Origin: Novosphingobium sp. SG707
GTDB lineage: Bacteria; Pseudomonadota; Alphaproteobacteria; Sphingomonadales; Sphingomonadaceae
Assembly: GCF_012275515.1 (NCBI RefSeq)
Contig: NZ_JAAZQL010000006.1
Location: 124,001 to 188,000, forward strand
Reading direction: 5' to 3'
Length of the DNA stretch: 64,000 bases
Numbering within the stretch: the first letter of the stretch is position 1; every line of letters begins with the position of its first letter. The position numbers were made by a program, and so were the translations under genes. Positions 33,345-41,049 of the stretch are shown one piece after another. The notes beneath the pieces are model-generated. The model worked only from the letters and a program-made list of their open reading frames with translations. It searched no databases and was not told the origin of the DNA.

Positions 33345-34520
33345 ATGGAAACTCGTGCAGGCGATCCGGGCGCCTTTGCGCATTTCGACCTGAACCGTGT
33401 CAATTCGCCCGCCTTTGTGGTGGATGAGGCGCGGCTGCGGGCCAATCTGGCGGTGCTGGCCGATGTGCGTGACCGGGCGGGGATCAAGGTGCTGGCCGCG
33501 ATGAAGGCGTTCAGCATGTGGCGCGTGGCGTCCATCGTGGGCGAATATCTCGATGGCGTCTGCACCAGTGGCTTGTGGGAAGCGCGTCTGGCGCAACAGT
33601 CCTATAAGGGCGAGATTGCGACCTATTGCGCGGGCTACAAGGCCGAGGATCTGCCCGAGATCTGCGCGATTTCCGATCATGTGATCTTCAATTCGCCAAA
33701 CCAGCTGGCGCGCTTCCGCCCGATCTTGGCGCAGCAGGGCGGCGATTTCGACATCGGCCTGCGCATCAACCCGCTGCATCGCGAGGGTGAGGTCGAGAAA
33801 TATGACCCCTGCGCGCTGGGCTCGCGTCTGGGCTTTCCGGTCGATCAGGTGAGGGCCGAACATCTCGAAGGCGTCACGGGCCTGCATTTCCACACGCTCT
33901 GCGAGCAGGATTTCGAGCCGCTCCAGCGTACATGGAATGCCCTTTATCCCACCATCGCGCCTTGGCTGGCGGTGAATGGCGGGCCGATCCGCTGGCTGAA
34001 TTTCGGCGGCGGGCATCATATCACCCGCGCCGATTATCAGCGCGACGATCTGGTCGCCTTCCTGCAAGCGGTGAAGGCGCAGACGGGCTGTGAGCTTTAT
34101 CTGGAACCGGGCGAGGCGGTGGCGCTGGACGCGGGCATTCTGATCGGCACGGTTCTGGACACCCATACCAATGGCATCCCGGTCGCCATCGTCGATATTT
34201 CGGCCACCTGTCATATGCCCGATGTGATCGAGGCGCCCTATCGACCCGCCATGCTGGGCGAGCGCGAGGATGGTGAAGCGGTGCGTTTAGGCGGTCCTTC
34301 GTGCCTCGCGGGCGATGTGATCGGCGATTATCGCCTGCCGGTGCCGTGTGAGCCGGGGCAGCGTTTTGCCTTCCTCGATCAGGCGCATTACTCGATGGTC
34401 AAGACCACGACCTTCAACGGCGTGCCTTTGCCCTCGATATGGCTATGGAACAGTGCGGATGATTCGCTGGAATGCGTGAAACATTTCAGTTGGGAGACAT
34501 TTCGCGACCGTTTGAGTTGA
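33345..34520 (+). CDS. nspC: Carboxynorspermidine decarboxylase
   Basis: A 391-residue PLP-dependent fold-III decarboxylase. Lys54 in VLAAMKAFSMW is the expected Schiff-base lysine; GLHFHTLCEQ, WLNFGGGHHITR and LYLEPGEAVALDAG are phosphate- and substrate-binding blocks. It converts carboxynorspermidine or carboxyspermidine to (nor)spermidine. It is the third gene of the operon, and an intrinsic terminator follows. Confidence 0.92.
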   Translation: METRAGDPGAFAHFDLNRVNSPAFVVDEARLRANLAVLADVRDRAGIKVLAAMKAFSMWRVASIVGEYLDGVCTSGLWEARLAQQSYKGEIATYCAGYKAEDLPEICAISDHVIFNSPNQLARFRPILAQQGGDFDIGLRINPLHREGEVEKYDPCALGSRLGFPVDQVRAEHLEGVTGLHFHTLCEQDFEPLQRTWNALYPTIAPWLAVNGGPIRWLNFGGGHHITRADYQRDDLVAFLQAVKAQTGCELYLEPGEAVALDAGILIGTVLDTHTNGIPVAIVDISATCHMPDVIEAPYRPAMLGEREDGEAVRLGGPSCLAGDVIGDYRLPVPCEPGQRFAFLDQAHYSMVKTTTFNGVPLPSIWLWNSADDSLECVKHFSWETFRDRLS

Positions 34521-34564
34521 TTGCGCGATTGTCCGAATAAATAACTAAATTTCAATGATATATG

Positions 34565-34609
34565 AGAGTGGCGCGCCGTCCTGCCTGGGCGTTGCGTCAC
34601 TCTGTTTTT
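34565..34609 (+). terminator. Intrinsic terminator after nspC
   Basis: AGAGTG (34565-34570) plus CGC pair with GCG and CACTCT (34598-34603), followed by GTTTTT. The T-run merges with the first half of the Pho-box-like site that begins at 34608. Confidence 0.75.
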
Positions 34610-34625
34610 GTCATGAAACTGTCAT
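34608..34625 (+). promoter_or_regulatory. Pho box upstream of the ornithine decarboxylase gene
   Basis: The sequence TTGTCAT-GAAA-CTGTCAT matches the PhoB consensus CTGTCAT-N4-CTGTCAT at all but one base, with exact 11-bp spacing of GTCAT. A GATGAT that could act as a -10 lies 10 bp further on. The only gene downstream on this strand is the decarboxylase at 34806. Confidence 0.7.
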
Positions 34626-34704
34626 CTGATTCTGGGATGATTTCAGGATAGTCCAGTTTTCCGCCATTCGTGCTCAAAGCTGCGATGAAGCGTGATTTTT
34701 CCGC

Positions 34705-34732
34705 TTGCACCCCCCGACAAACGGCCTATATG
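34705..34732 (+). promoter_or_regulatory. Sigma-70-like promoter of the ornithine decarboxylase gene
   Basis: TTGCAC (34705-34710) and TATATG (34727-34732) are separated by 16 bp. Transcription would start near 34739, leaving a leader of about 67 nt. That leader can form GCTGCC/GGCAGC (34748-34753 region with 34773-34778), and the ATG at 34806 sits in the loop of GGCC-GAAT-GGCC. Confidence 0.55.
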
Positions 34733-34805
34733 CACCCCCCTCGCTGCCCCATGGGGACTTCCAAACCGCAAGGCAGCTTTTCACCATTGTGTTTATCTTG
34801 GCCGA

Positions 34806-36038
34806 ATGGCCTATTGGGGGTCCCTTGCGTTGTCCATTCATCTTGATGCATCGGCTGTAGTTCGCGCCCTCGCGCCCAACGAACCCGTTATCCTCAATCG
34901 CCCGCAGGCTGCTGCGCGCGCTGCCCGCTTCTTTGTCGAGAAGTTTCCGGGCAAGTCGCTCTATGCCGTGAAGGCCAATCCCTCGCCCGACCTGCTGGCC
35001 GTGCTGTGGGAAAATGGCGTTACGCATTACGACACCGCCAGCATCGCCGAAGTGCGCCTTGTCCGCGAAACGCTGGGCTCGGAGCCGACCCTGTGCTTCA
35101 TGCACCCGGTCAAGCCCGTTGCCGCGATCCACGAGGCCTATCACATCCACGGCGTCCGCACGTTTAGTCTGGACAGCCAGGAAGAGCTGGAAAAGATCGT
35201 CGAGGCGACCCGCGACCGTGACGGCAATGCGGCCACCGATCTTTCGCTCTGTGTGCGTCTGCGCGTATCGAGCGAATATTCGGAGCTGAGCCTCGCGTCG
35301 AAGTTCGGGATCGATCTGGCCGATGCGGCCCCGCTGCTTCAGGCCACGCGTCAGGTTGCCGATTGCCTTGGCATCTGCTTCCACGTCGGTTCGCAGGCAA
35401 TGACGCCCTTCGCCTATGTTCAGGCGCTCGAGCGCGTGCGTGCGGCGATTGTCGATGCGTCGATCACGGTGGACATCATTGATGTGGGCGGCGGCTTTCC
35501 CTCGATCTATCCGGGGATGGAGCCTGCGCCGATGGAGGATTATTTCGCCTCGATCCACCGCGCCGCAGAATCGCTGCCGGTGTCCTACTCGTCCGAGCTG
35601 TGGTGCGAACCGGGCCGGGCGCTGTCGGCGGAATATAACTCGATGATCGTGCAGGTGGAAAAGCGCCGCGGCAACGAGCTGTTCATCAACGAGGGTGCCT
35701 ATGGCGCGCTCTATGACGCGGCCCATGTCGAATGGCGTTTCCCGGTCAAGTGCCTCAACCCCGAGCGCGACAGCGCCGAGGAAGACTTCGCCTTCTACGG
35801 CCCGACCTGCGACGATGCCGACTATATGGAAGGGCCGTTCCGTCTGCCCGCCAATATCCAGCCGGGCGATTATATCGAGATCGGTATGCTGGGCGCCTAT
35901 GGTGCGGCGATGCGCACGCGCTTCAACGGCTTTGGCACCGGCATGGTGATCGATGTCCGTGACGAGCCGATGGCGACGCAATATTGCGGCACCCGCCGTG
36001 ATCCGCGCCATTCGGACAATGTGGTGCGCCTGCGTTAA
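34806..36038 (+). CDS. Ornithine/lysine decarboxylase, fold-III PLP enzyme
   Basis: A 410-residue alanine-racemase-fold decarboxylase of the eukaryote-like ODC/LdcODC group. Lys56 in LYAVKANPSPDLL binds PLP; HYDTASIAEV, IDVGGGFPSIYPG, WCEPGRALSAEY and the active-site Cys in YGPTCDDADYM are all present. It makes putrescine (or cadaverine), the diamine used by the upstream operon. The start is uncertain: ATG 34806 lies in a potential hairpin and has no ribosome site, while the in-frame TTG at 34830 follows a GGGGG run. It has its own promoter region, including a Pho box. Confidence 0.9.
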   Translation: MAYWGSLALSIHLDASAVVRALAPNEPVILNRPQAAARAARFFVEKFPGKSLYAVKANPSPDLLAVLWENGVTHYDTASIAEVRLVRETLGSEPTLCFMHPVKPVAAIHEAYHIHGVRTFSLDSQEELEKIVEATRDRDGNAATDLSLCVRLRVSSEYSELSLASKFGIDLADAAPLLQATRQVADCLGICFHVGSQAMTPFAYVQALERVRAAIVDASITVDIIDVGGGFPSIYPGMEPAPMEDYFASIHRAAESLPVSYSSELWCEPGRALSAEYNSMIVQVEKRRGNELFINEGAYGALYDAAHVEWRFPVKCLNPERDSAEEDFAFYGPTCDDADYMEGPFRLPANIQPGDYIEIGMLGAYGAAMRTRFNGFGTGMVIDVRDEPMATQYCGTRRDPRHSDNVVRLR

Positions 36039-36057
36039 GGCCTTCGCAAAAGACATG

Positions 36058-36099
36058 AAAAAAAGGGGGCGGCTCGGCATCGGGTCGCCCCCTTTTTTT
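36058..36099. terminator. Bidirectional intrinsic terminator
   Basis: Seven A's, GGGGGCG (36065-36071), a 14-nt loop, CGCCCCC (36086-36092) and seven T's. It terminates the decarboxylase gene and would work in either direction. Confidence 0.9.
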
Positions 36100-36166
36100 G
36101 CCCATTGGGTCGAAAACGGCCCGGCAAGGGGTTTCGCTTGGGGCCTGCGCGCCCTACATGCCGAGT

Positions 36167-36649
36167 ATGGCACGCCCGACTCCGACCCAATTCGACAAGA
36201 AAAAGACCGTTGCCGAAAACCGGCGCGCGCGTTTCGACTATTTTATCGAGGACAAGCTGGAAGCGGGCATCGCTCTCACCGGCACCGAGGTGAAGAGCCT
36301 GCGCTTTGGTGAAGGCTCGATTGCCGAGGCCTATGCCGAGGTGCGCGATGGTCAGGTCTGGCTGGTTAACGCCAATGTGCCCGAATTCAGTCATGGCAAC
36401 CGCTTTAACCATGAGCCCAAGCGCCCGCGCAAATTGCTGCTGCACGAACGCGAGATCGCCAAGCTGACCGGTGCGGTGGAACGCAAGGGCATGACGCTGG
36501 TTCCGCTCTCGGTCTATTTCAACGGGCGGGGCCGGGCCAAGGTCGAACTGGCGCTGGCCAAGGGCAAGAATGTTGCCGACAAGCGCAACACGATCAAAGA
36601 GCGCGACTGGAAGCGTGATCAGGCCCGGATCATGAGGGAATACAAGTGA
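36167..36649 (+). CDS. smpB: SsrA-binding protein
   Basis: A 160-residue partner of tmRNA in trans-translation. The OB-fold blocks NRRARFDYFIEDKLEAGIALTGTEVKSLR, EAYAEVRDGQVWLVNANVPEF and the tail KRNTIKERDWKRDQARIMREYK are classic SmpB; the basic tail enters the empty A site and mRNA channel. ATG 36167 gives the family N-terminus. The tmRNA gene itself is at about 60.2 kb. The next gene overlaps it by the GTGA of the stop. Confidence 0.96.
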   Translation: MARPTPTQFDKKKTVAENRRARFDYFIEDKLEAGIALTGTEVKSLRFGEGSIAEAYAEVRDGQVWLVNANVPEFSHGNRFNHEPKRPRKLLLHEREIAKLTGAVERKGMTLVPLSVYFNGRGRAKVELALAKGKNVADKRNTIKERDWKRDQARIMREYK

Positions 36650-37215
36650 GCGGGCGGCGGCTCGTTTCTCTGTCCAATTGGGCGCGAAACTTGCTGCCCA
36701 CCCGAGCGGCTTTGGAAAACAGCCGCATTATCGCCCCCTTTGCTCACCTGGTGCTGCGCGCCGATCTGTGGCGGTTCAACCGGCGCAGCGTGCCGCGCGG
36801 GGTGGCGGTCGGCCTGCTGGTCGGTATTTTCGCCTTGATCCCCGGCGTGCAGCTGGTGGGCGCGGCGCTGATGTGCGTGCCGTGGCGGGGCAATATCCCG
36901 CTGGCGGGCGCGATGACTTTCCTTTCCAATCCGGCCACCACGCCCTTCATCATGGTTGGGGCGATTTCGGTGGGCAATAATTTCGGTTTCCATGCCGATC
37001 TGAACACGCTCGATCATCTGTATCGCAGCGGGGCAGGGTTGACGGAATGGAGCCGCTGGATGCTTTCGGATGGCGCGCCAGCGCTGCTGCTGGGGCTGGG
37101 CGTGATCTCGGTGGTCAGCGCGGCGGTCGGTTATGTGGTGGCCGCGCTGGTGTGGCGGCGGGTGGTGCTGGTGCGTCACGCGCGGCGGCGGCAACGCTCC
37201 GGCACGCAGGGCTGA
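36646..37215 (+). CDS. DUF2062 membrane protein
   Basis: A 189-residue protein with a GTG start overlapping the smpB stop. It has two to three hydrophobic segments (SVPRGVAVGLLVGIFALIPGVQLVGAALM; a C-terminal LLLGLGVISVVSAAVGYVVAALVW) and the FLSNPATTPF motif typical of DUF2062. Its function is unknown. The position between smpB and cckA suggests read-through transcription. Confidence 0.8.
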   Translation: MSGRRLVSLSNWARNLLPTRAALENSRIIAPFAHLVLRADLWRFNRRSVPRGVAVGLLVGIFALIPGVQLVGAALMCVPWRGNIPLAGAMTFLSNPATTPFIMVGAISVGNNFGFHADLNTLDHLYRSGAGLTEWSRWMLSDGAPALLLGLGVISVVSAAVGYVVAALVWRRVVLVRHARRRQRSGTQG

Positions 37216-37220
37216 ACGGG

Positions 37221-39677
37221 ATGATGATGTCGGGGGAGCAGGAGCGCGGCGATCAGCCCGCGCGCGGGATGGCGTTGCTGCTGGTGGGCGCGGCGCTGGC
37301 GATCAGCGCGGGTCTGGTATGGTTGGCCACGGGGCAGATGGGCGCGGTGGCGGGCTTTGTCGGCGGGGCGCTGGTGCTGGGCGCGGCGGGCGTGATGCTG
37401 GGGCGCGGGCCGGGCGCGGCGCCGGACGCGGAGCCCGTGGAACTGGACTGGTCAGTGACGGTGGCCGCGATCGAGGGCGATGCGGCGGTGGCAATTGTGG
37501 ATCGCGCGGGGCGGCTGGTTTGCGCCAATGGCGCGTTTGAGGCCGGATTTGGCGCATGGGCGCCGCCTACACTGCCCTTTGGCGATGCGGCGGGCGCCTT
37601 GGAGGATCTGGCGCGCGCGGCCTGGCGCGACGGCGCGGCGGCCGATGGCGTAACCGCACCTGACGGGACTCGTTGGCGGATCGAAGTGGCGCGGGCGGGC
37701 CGGGCCGAGGCCTATCTGATCTGGCGTTTACGCCCGGTGGCCGCGTCCGATCCGGTGGGCGAACTGTGCAATCATCTGGCGGGCAAGCTGGGCGTCGTCT
37801 TAGGCCATGCGGGGTTTTGCGCCGCATTGGTCGAAACCGATGGCCGGATTCGTGCGGCAAACCGCGCCTTCGCGCAAAGGTCGGGCGCGGAAGGGGCGTT
37901 GGTGGGCCAACCTTTCATCGGCCTGTTGGCGCAGGATGAGCAGGACCGGATTTTCTGGGCTCATGACGTCAAACGCTCGGTGCCTTTGACCTTGTTTTAT
38001 TTGCCTTTGGTCGATCCAGATGGGCCCGATCTGGCCGATCCGCAGCAAAGCCCCTCGCTGATGCTGCTGGTCGATCAGGGGGTGGGCCTCGGCGGCAGCG
38101 GCGAGGTGAGCGCGGCGGTGCCGCATTTGCAGGCGCTGCTGGGCGGATTGCCGCTGGGGCTGGCGATGGCGGATCGCGATGGGCGGCTGCTCTTTGCCAA
38201 TGCCGCCTTCATGCGCGCGGCGGGGCGCGAAGGGGGAGATGTTCCCACCTATCCCACCGATCTGGTGGTGCGCGAAGATAAGGCGGCGCTGGCCGATGCG
38301 GTGCGCCGGTTCGGCTATGGCGCGGCGACCAGCGGCGACGTTGCGGTGCGTCTGGCCGCGCAGCCCGAGGACCCGGTTTCGCTCAGCCTTGCGGGCGTGC
38401 GGGGGCTGGGCGAGGCGGCGGTGCTGCTGGGCCTGACCGATACGACCGAGGAAACGCGGCTGAAGCGGCAGGTGGCGCAGGCGACCAAGATGCAGGCAGT
38501 GGGGCAGTTGGCGGGCGGGGTGGCCCATGATTTCAACAATGTGCTGACCGCGATCATCGGCACCTGCGATCTGATGCTGCTGCGCCATACGCCGGGCGAC
38601 AGCGATTATGATGATATTCAGCAGATCCGCGCCAATTCGAACCGCGCGGCCAGCCTGACGCGGCAGTTGCTGGCCTTCAGCCGCCAGCAGACCTTGCGGC
38701 CGCAGGTATTGCAACTGCCTGATATTGTTTCGGATATTACGCAGATGCTGCGCCGTCTGATTGGCGAGAAGATCCGCCTGGAGGTCAGCCATGACCGCGA
38801 TCTCGGGGCGGTGCGGGCCGATCCGACGCAGGTGGAGCAGGTGATCGTCAATCTTGTGGTCAACGCGCGCGATGCGATGCAGGAAGCTTCGCGCAAGGTG
38901 GGCGGCGATGGCAGTGGGGCGCTGATGCTGGCCACGCGGCGGGTGCCGGCGGCCGATGTGCGTGCAATGGGCAGCGATATTCTGCCGATTGCCGATTACA
39001 CCGCGCTGGTCGTGCGCGACACGGGCGGGGGCATTCCGGGCGATATTCTGGGCAAGATCTGGGAGCCGTTTTTCACCACCAAGGAGCAGGGGCGCGGCAC
39101 CGGGCTTGGGCTTTCGACGGTCTATGGCATTGTAAAACAATCGGGTGGTTTCATCTTTGCCGATAATGTTCCGGCGCAGGACGGGGTGGCGGCGGGCGCG
39201 CGCTTCACGGTCTATCTGCCGGTCCATCATGGCGCGGCTGAGGTGGCTGCGCGGCCTTTGGAGGAGGCAACGGCCTGGGCAGGCGGCGGCGATATTCTGC
39301 TGGTTGAGGATGAGGATGCGGTGCGCGTGGTGGCCGAAAGGGCACTGAGCCGCGCCGGCTATCAGGTGACCACGGCCAGCGATGGCGAGGAGGGTGTCGA
39401 GGCGGTGATGGCGCGGCGCGATTCGGGGGCCGCGATGTTCGATATGGTGGTTTCCGATGTCGTGATGCCGGTGATGGATGGGCCAGCCATGGCGCGCGCC
39501 ATCCGTGCGGTTGAGCCCGATTTGCCGGTGCTGTTCATGTCGGGCTATGCCGAGGAACAGTTGCGGCGCGAGATCGATATAGTGAATATGTATTTCATCC
39601 CTAAGCCTTTTTCCGTAAACCAGATTGCCGGAAAAGTGGCTGGAGTACTGGCCAAAAGGGCGGGGAAAAAGGGCTGA
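37221..39677 (+). CDS. cckA: Hybrid histidine kinase CckA
   Basis: An 818-residue hybrid kinase. Two N-terminal membrane spans (about 15-55) are followed by PAS-like domains (about 80-400), the HisKA block VGQLAGGVAHDFNNVLTAIIGTCDLMLLRHTPGD with the phospho-His, an ATPase domain (NLVVNARDAM, TGGGIPGDILGKIWEPFFTTK, GTGLGLSTVYGIV), and a receiver with the phospho-Asp in MVVSDVVMPVMDG. The HisKA block is diagnostic of CckA, which feeds phosphate through ChpT to CtrA and CpdR. The start is the first of three in-frame ATGs. Confidence 0.93.
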   Translation: MMMSGEQERGDQPARGMALLLVGAALAISAGLVWLATGQMGAVAGFVGGALVLGAAGVMLGRGPGAAPDAEPVELDWSVTVAAIEGDAAVAIVDRAGRLVCANGAFEAGFGAWAPPTLPFGDAAGALEDLARAAWRDGAAADGVTAPDGTRWRIEVARAGRAEAYLIWRLRPVAASDPVGELCNHLAGKLGVVLGHAGFCAALVETDGRIRAANRAFAQRSGAEGALVGQPFIGLLAQDEQDRIFWAHDVKRSVPLTLFYLPLVDPDGPDLADPQQSPSLMLLVDQGVGLGGSGEVSAAVPHLQALLGGLPLGLAMADRDGRLLFANAAFMRAAGREGGDVPTYPTDLVVREDKAALADAVRRFGYGAATSGDVAVRLAAQPEDPVSLSLAGVRGLGEAAVLLGLTDTTEETRLKRQVAQATKMQAVGQLAGGVAHDFNNVLTAIIGTCDLMLLRHTPGDSDYDDIQQIRANSNRAASLTRQLLAFSRQQTLRPQVLQLPDIVSDITQMLRRLIGEKIRLEVSHDRDLGAVRADPTQVEQVIVNLVVNARDAMQEASRKVGGDGSGALMLATRRVPAADVRAMGSDILPIADYTALVVRDTGGGIPGDILGKIWEPFFTTKEQGRGTGLGLSTVYGIVKQSGGFIFADNVPAQDGVAAGARFTVYLPVHHGAAEVAARPLEEATAWAGGGDILLVEDEDAVRVVAERALSRAGYQVTTASDGEEGVEAVMARRDSGAAMFDMVVSDVVMPVMDGPAMARAIRAVEPDLPVLFMSGYAEEQLRREIDIVNMYFIPKPFSVNQIAGKVAGVLAKRAGKKG

Positions 39678-39699
39678 GCGGGACGGCTGGAATAATTTT

Positions 39700-39714
39700 G
39701 TTCCGGCCTTGTTC
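39700..39714 (+). promoter_or_regulatory. LexA (SOS) box upstream of recA
   Basis: GTTC-CGGCCTT-GTTC is an exact alphaproteobacterial LexA operator. It overlaps a GTTC-N5-GAAC palindrome (39711-39723) and lies about 70 bp before the recA start. Confidence 0.85.
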
Positions 39715-39784
39715 TTTTGGAACAAATCAAATACACAATGCCGTGTTGACCTTTGGCAACAGCGCCTTAGCAAGGAGACGGCAC

Positions 39785-40858
39785 GTGGCAGCTCAACTCA
39801 AGCTGATTCAGGAAGGCAAGGACAAGGACAGCATGGACCGTCAAAAGGCGCTGGAAGCCGCATTGGCACAAATTGATCGGGCGTTTGGCAAAGGTTCTGC
39901 CATGCGTCTGGGGGCCAAGGAAGCCATGCAGGTGGAAGCGATTTCCACCGGATCGCTGGGCCTTGATATTGCTCTGGGGATTGGCGGCTTGCCGCGCGGG
40001 CGTATCGTGGAAATCTATGGGCCGGAAAGCTCGGGCAAGACCACGCTGGCTTTGCACGCGATTGCCGAGGCGCAGAAGGGCGGCGGGACGGCGGCCTTTG
40101 TGGATGCTGAACATGCGCTCGATCCGGTCTATGCCAAGAAATTGGGCGTCGATATCGACAATCTGATCGTTTCGCAGCCCGATACGGGCGAGCAGGCGCT
40201 GGAAATCGTCGATACGCTGGTGCGTTCGAACGCGATTGACGTGCTGGTGGTCGACTCGGTGGCCGCGCTGGTGCCGCGGGCCGAAATCGAGGGCGAAATG
40301 GGCGACAGCCATGTCGGCCTTCAGGCCCGTCTGATGAGCCAGGCGCTGCGCAAGCTGACCGGTTCGATCAGCCGCTCGCGCTGCATGGTGATCTTCATCA
40401 ACCAGGTGCGTATGAAGATCGGCGTGATGTACGGCAATCCTGAAACGACGACGGGCGGTAATGCGCTCAAGTTCTATGCTTCGGTGCGTCTGGACATTCG
40501 CCGCACAGGCCAGATCAAGGATCGCGACGATATTGTCGGCAATGCGACCCGTGTGAAGGTGGTGAAGAACAAGGTGGCGCCGCCCTTCAAGCAGGTCGAA
40601 TTCGACATCATGTATGGCGAAGGCATCTCGAAGATCGGCGAGATCCTCGATCTGGGCGTCAAGGCCGGGATCGTCGAGAAGTCGGGCGCGTGGTTCAGCT
40701 ATGATTCGATCCGCATCGGGCAGGGGCGTGAGAATTCGAAGAACTATCTGCGCGAGCATCCTGAGATTCGTGACCGCATCGAAAACGCCATCCGTGCGCA
40801 GACCGAAGGCCTGGCGGGCGAGATGATGGTCGGGCCTGAGGCCGAAGATGACGCGTGA
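39785..40858 (+). CDS. recA: Recombinase RecA
   Basis: A 357-residue protein with Walker A GPESSGKTT, Walker B VLVVDSVAALVP, loop L2 INQVRMKIGVMYGNPETTTGG and a short acidic tail. RecA forms filaments on single-stranded DNA, drives strand exchange and triggers LexA self-cleavage. The GTG start at 39785 has an AAGGAG site at a spacing of about 8 bp; the upstream frame overlaps the SOS operator. Confidence 0.98.
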   Translation: MAAQLKLIQEGKDKDSMDRQKALEAALAQIDRAFGKGSAMRLGAKEAMQVEAISTGSLGLDIALGIGGLPRGRIVEIYGPESSGKTTLALHAIAEAQKGGGTAAFVDAEHALDPVYAKKLGVDIDNLIVSQPDTGEQALEIVDTLVRSNAIDVLVVDSVAALVPRAEIEGEMGDSHVGLQARLMSQALRKLTGSISRSRCMVIFINQVRMKIGVMYGNPETTTGGNALKFYASVRLDIRRTGQIKDRDDIVGNATRVKVVKNKVAPPFKQVEFDIMYGEGISKIGEILDLGVKAGIVEKSGAWFSYDSIRIGQGRENSKNYLREHPEIRDRIENAIRAQTEGLAGEMMVGPEAEDDA

Positions 40859-40885
40859 TTCCTTCGGTTGAAGGCTGAAAACAGG

Positions 40886-40928
40886 CGGGGGCGCGGGCGA
40901 ATTTCTCTCTCGCGCCCCCGTTTTTTTT
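40886..40928 (+). terminator. Intrinsic terminator of recA
   Basis: CGGGGGCGCG (40886-40895) pairs with CGCGCCCCCG (40911-40920), followed by eight T's. Confidence 0.92.
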
Positions 40929-41049
40929 GATGCGGGCGGGAACAATCAGCAGAAACTGGGCAAAACCTTGCACTGTTCGGCAAAAACGATGGCTATGATT
41001 GCGCCTTCCTGCTTGTCCGCCGCCCTTTGGTAGCTTATCGGCAAGCCCC

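Noticed and set aside
37800..39773. 657-codon minus-strand frame opposite cckA
   Set aside because: Antisense image of the kinase gene; no family similarity and unlikely amino-acid use.
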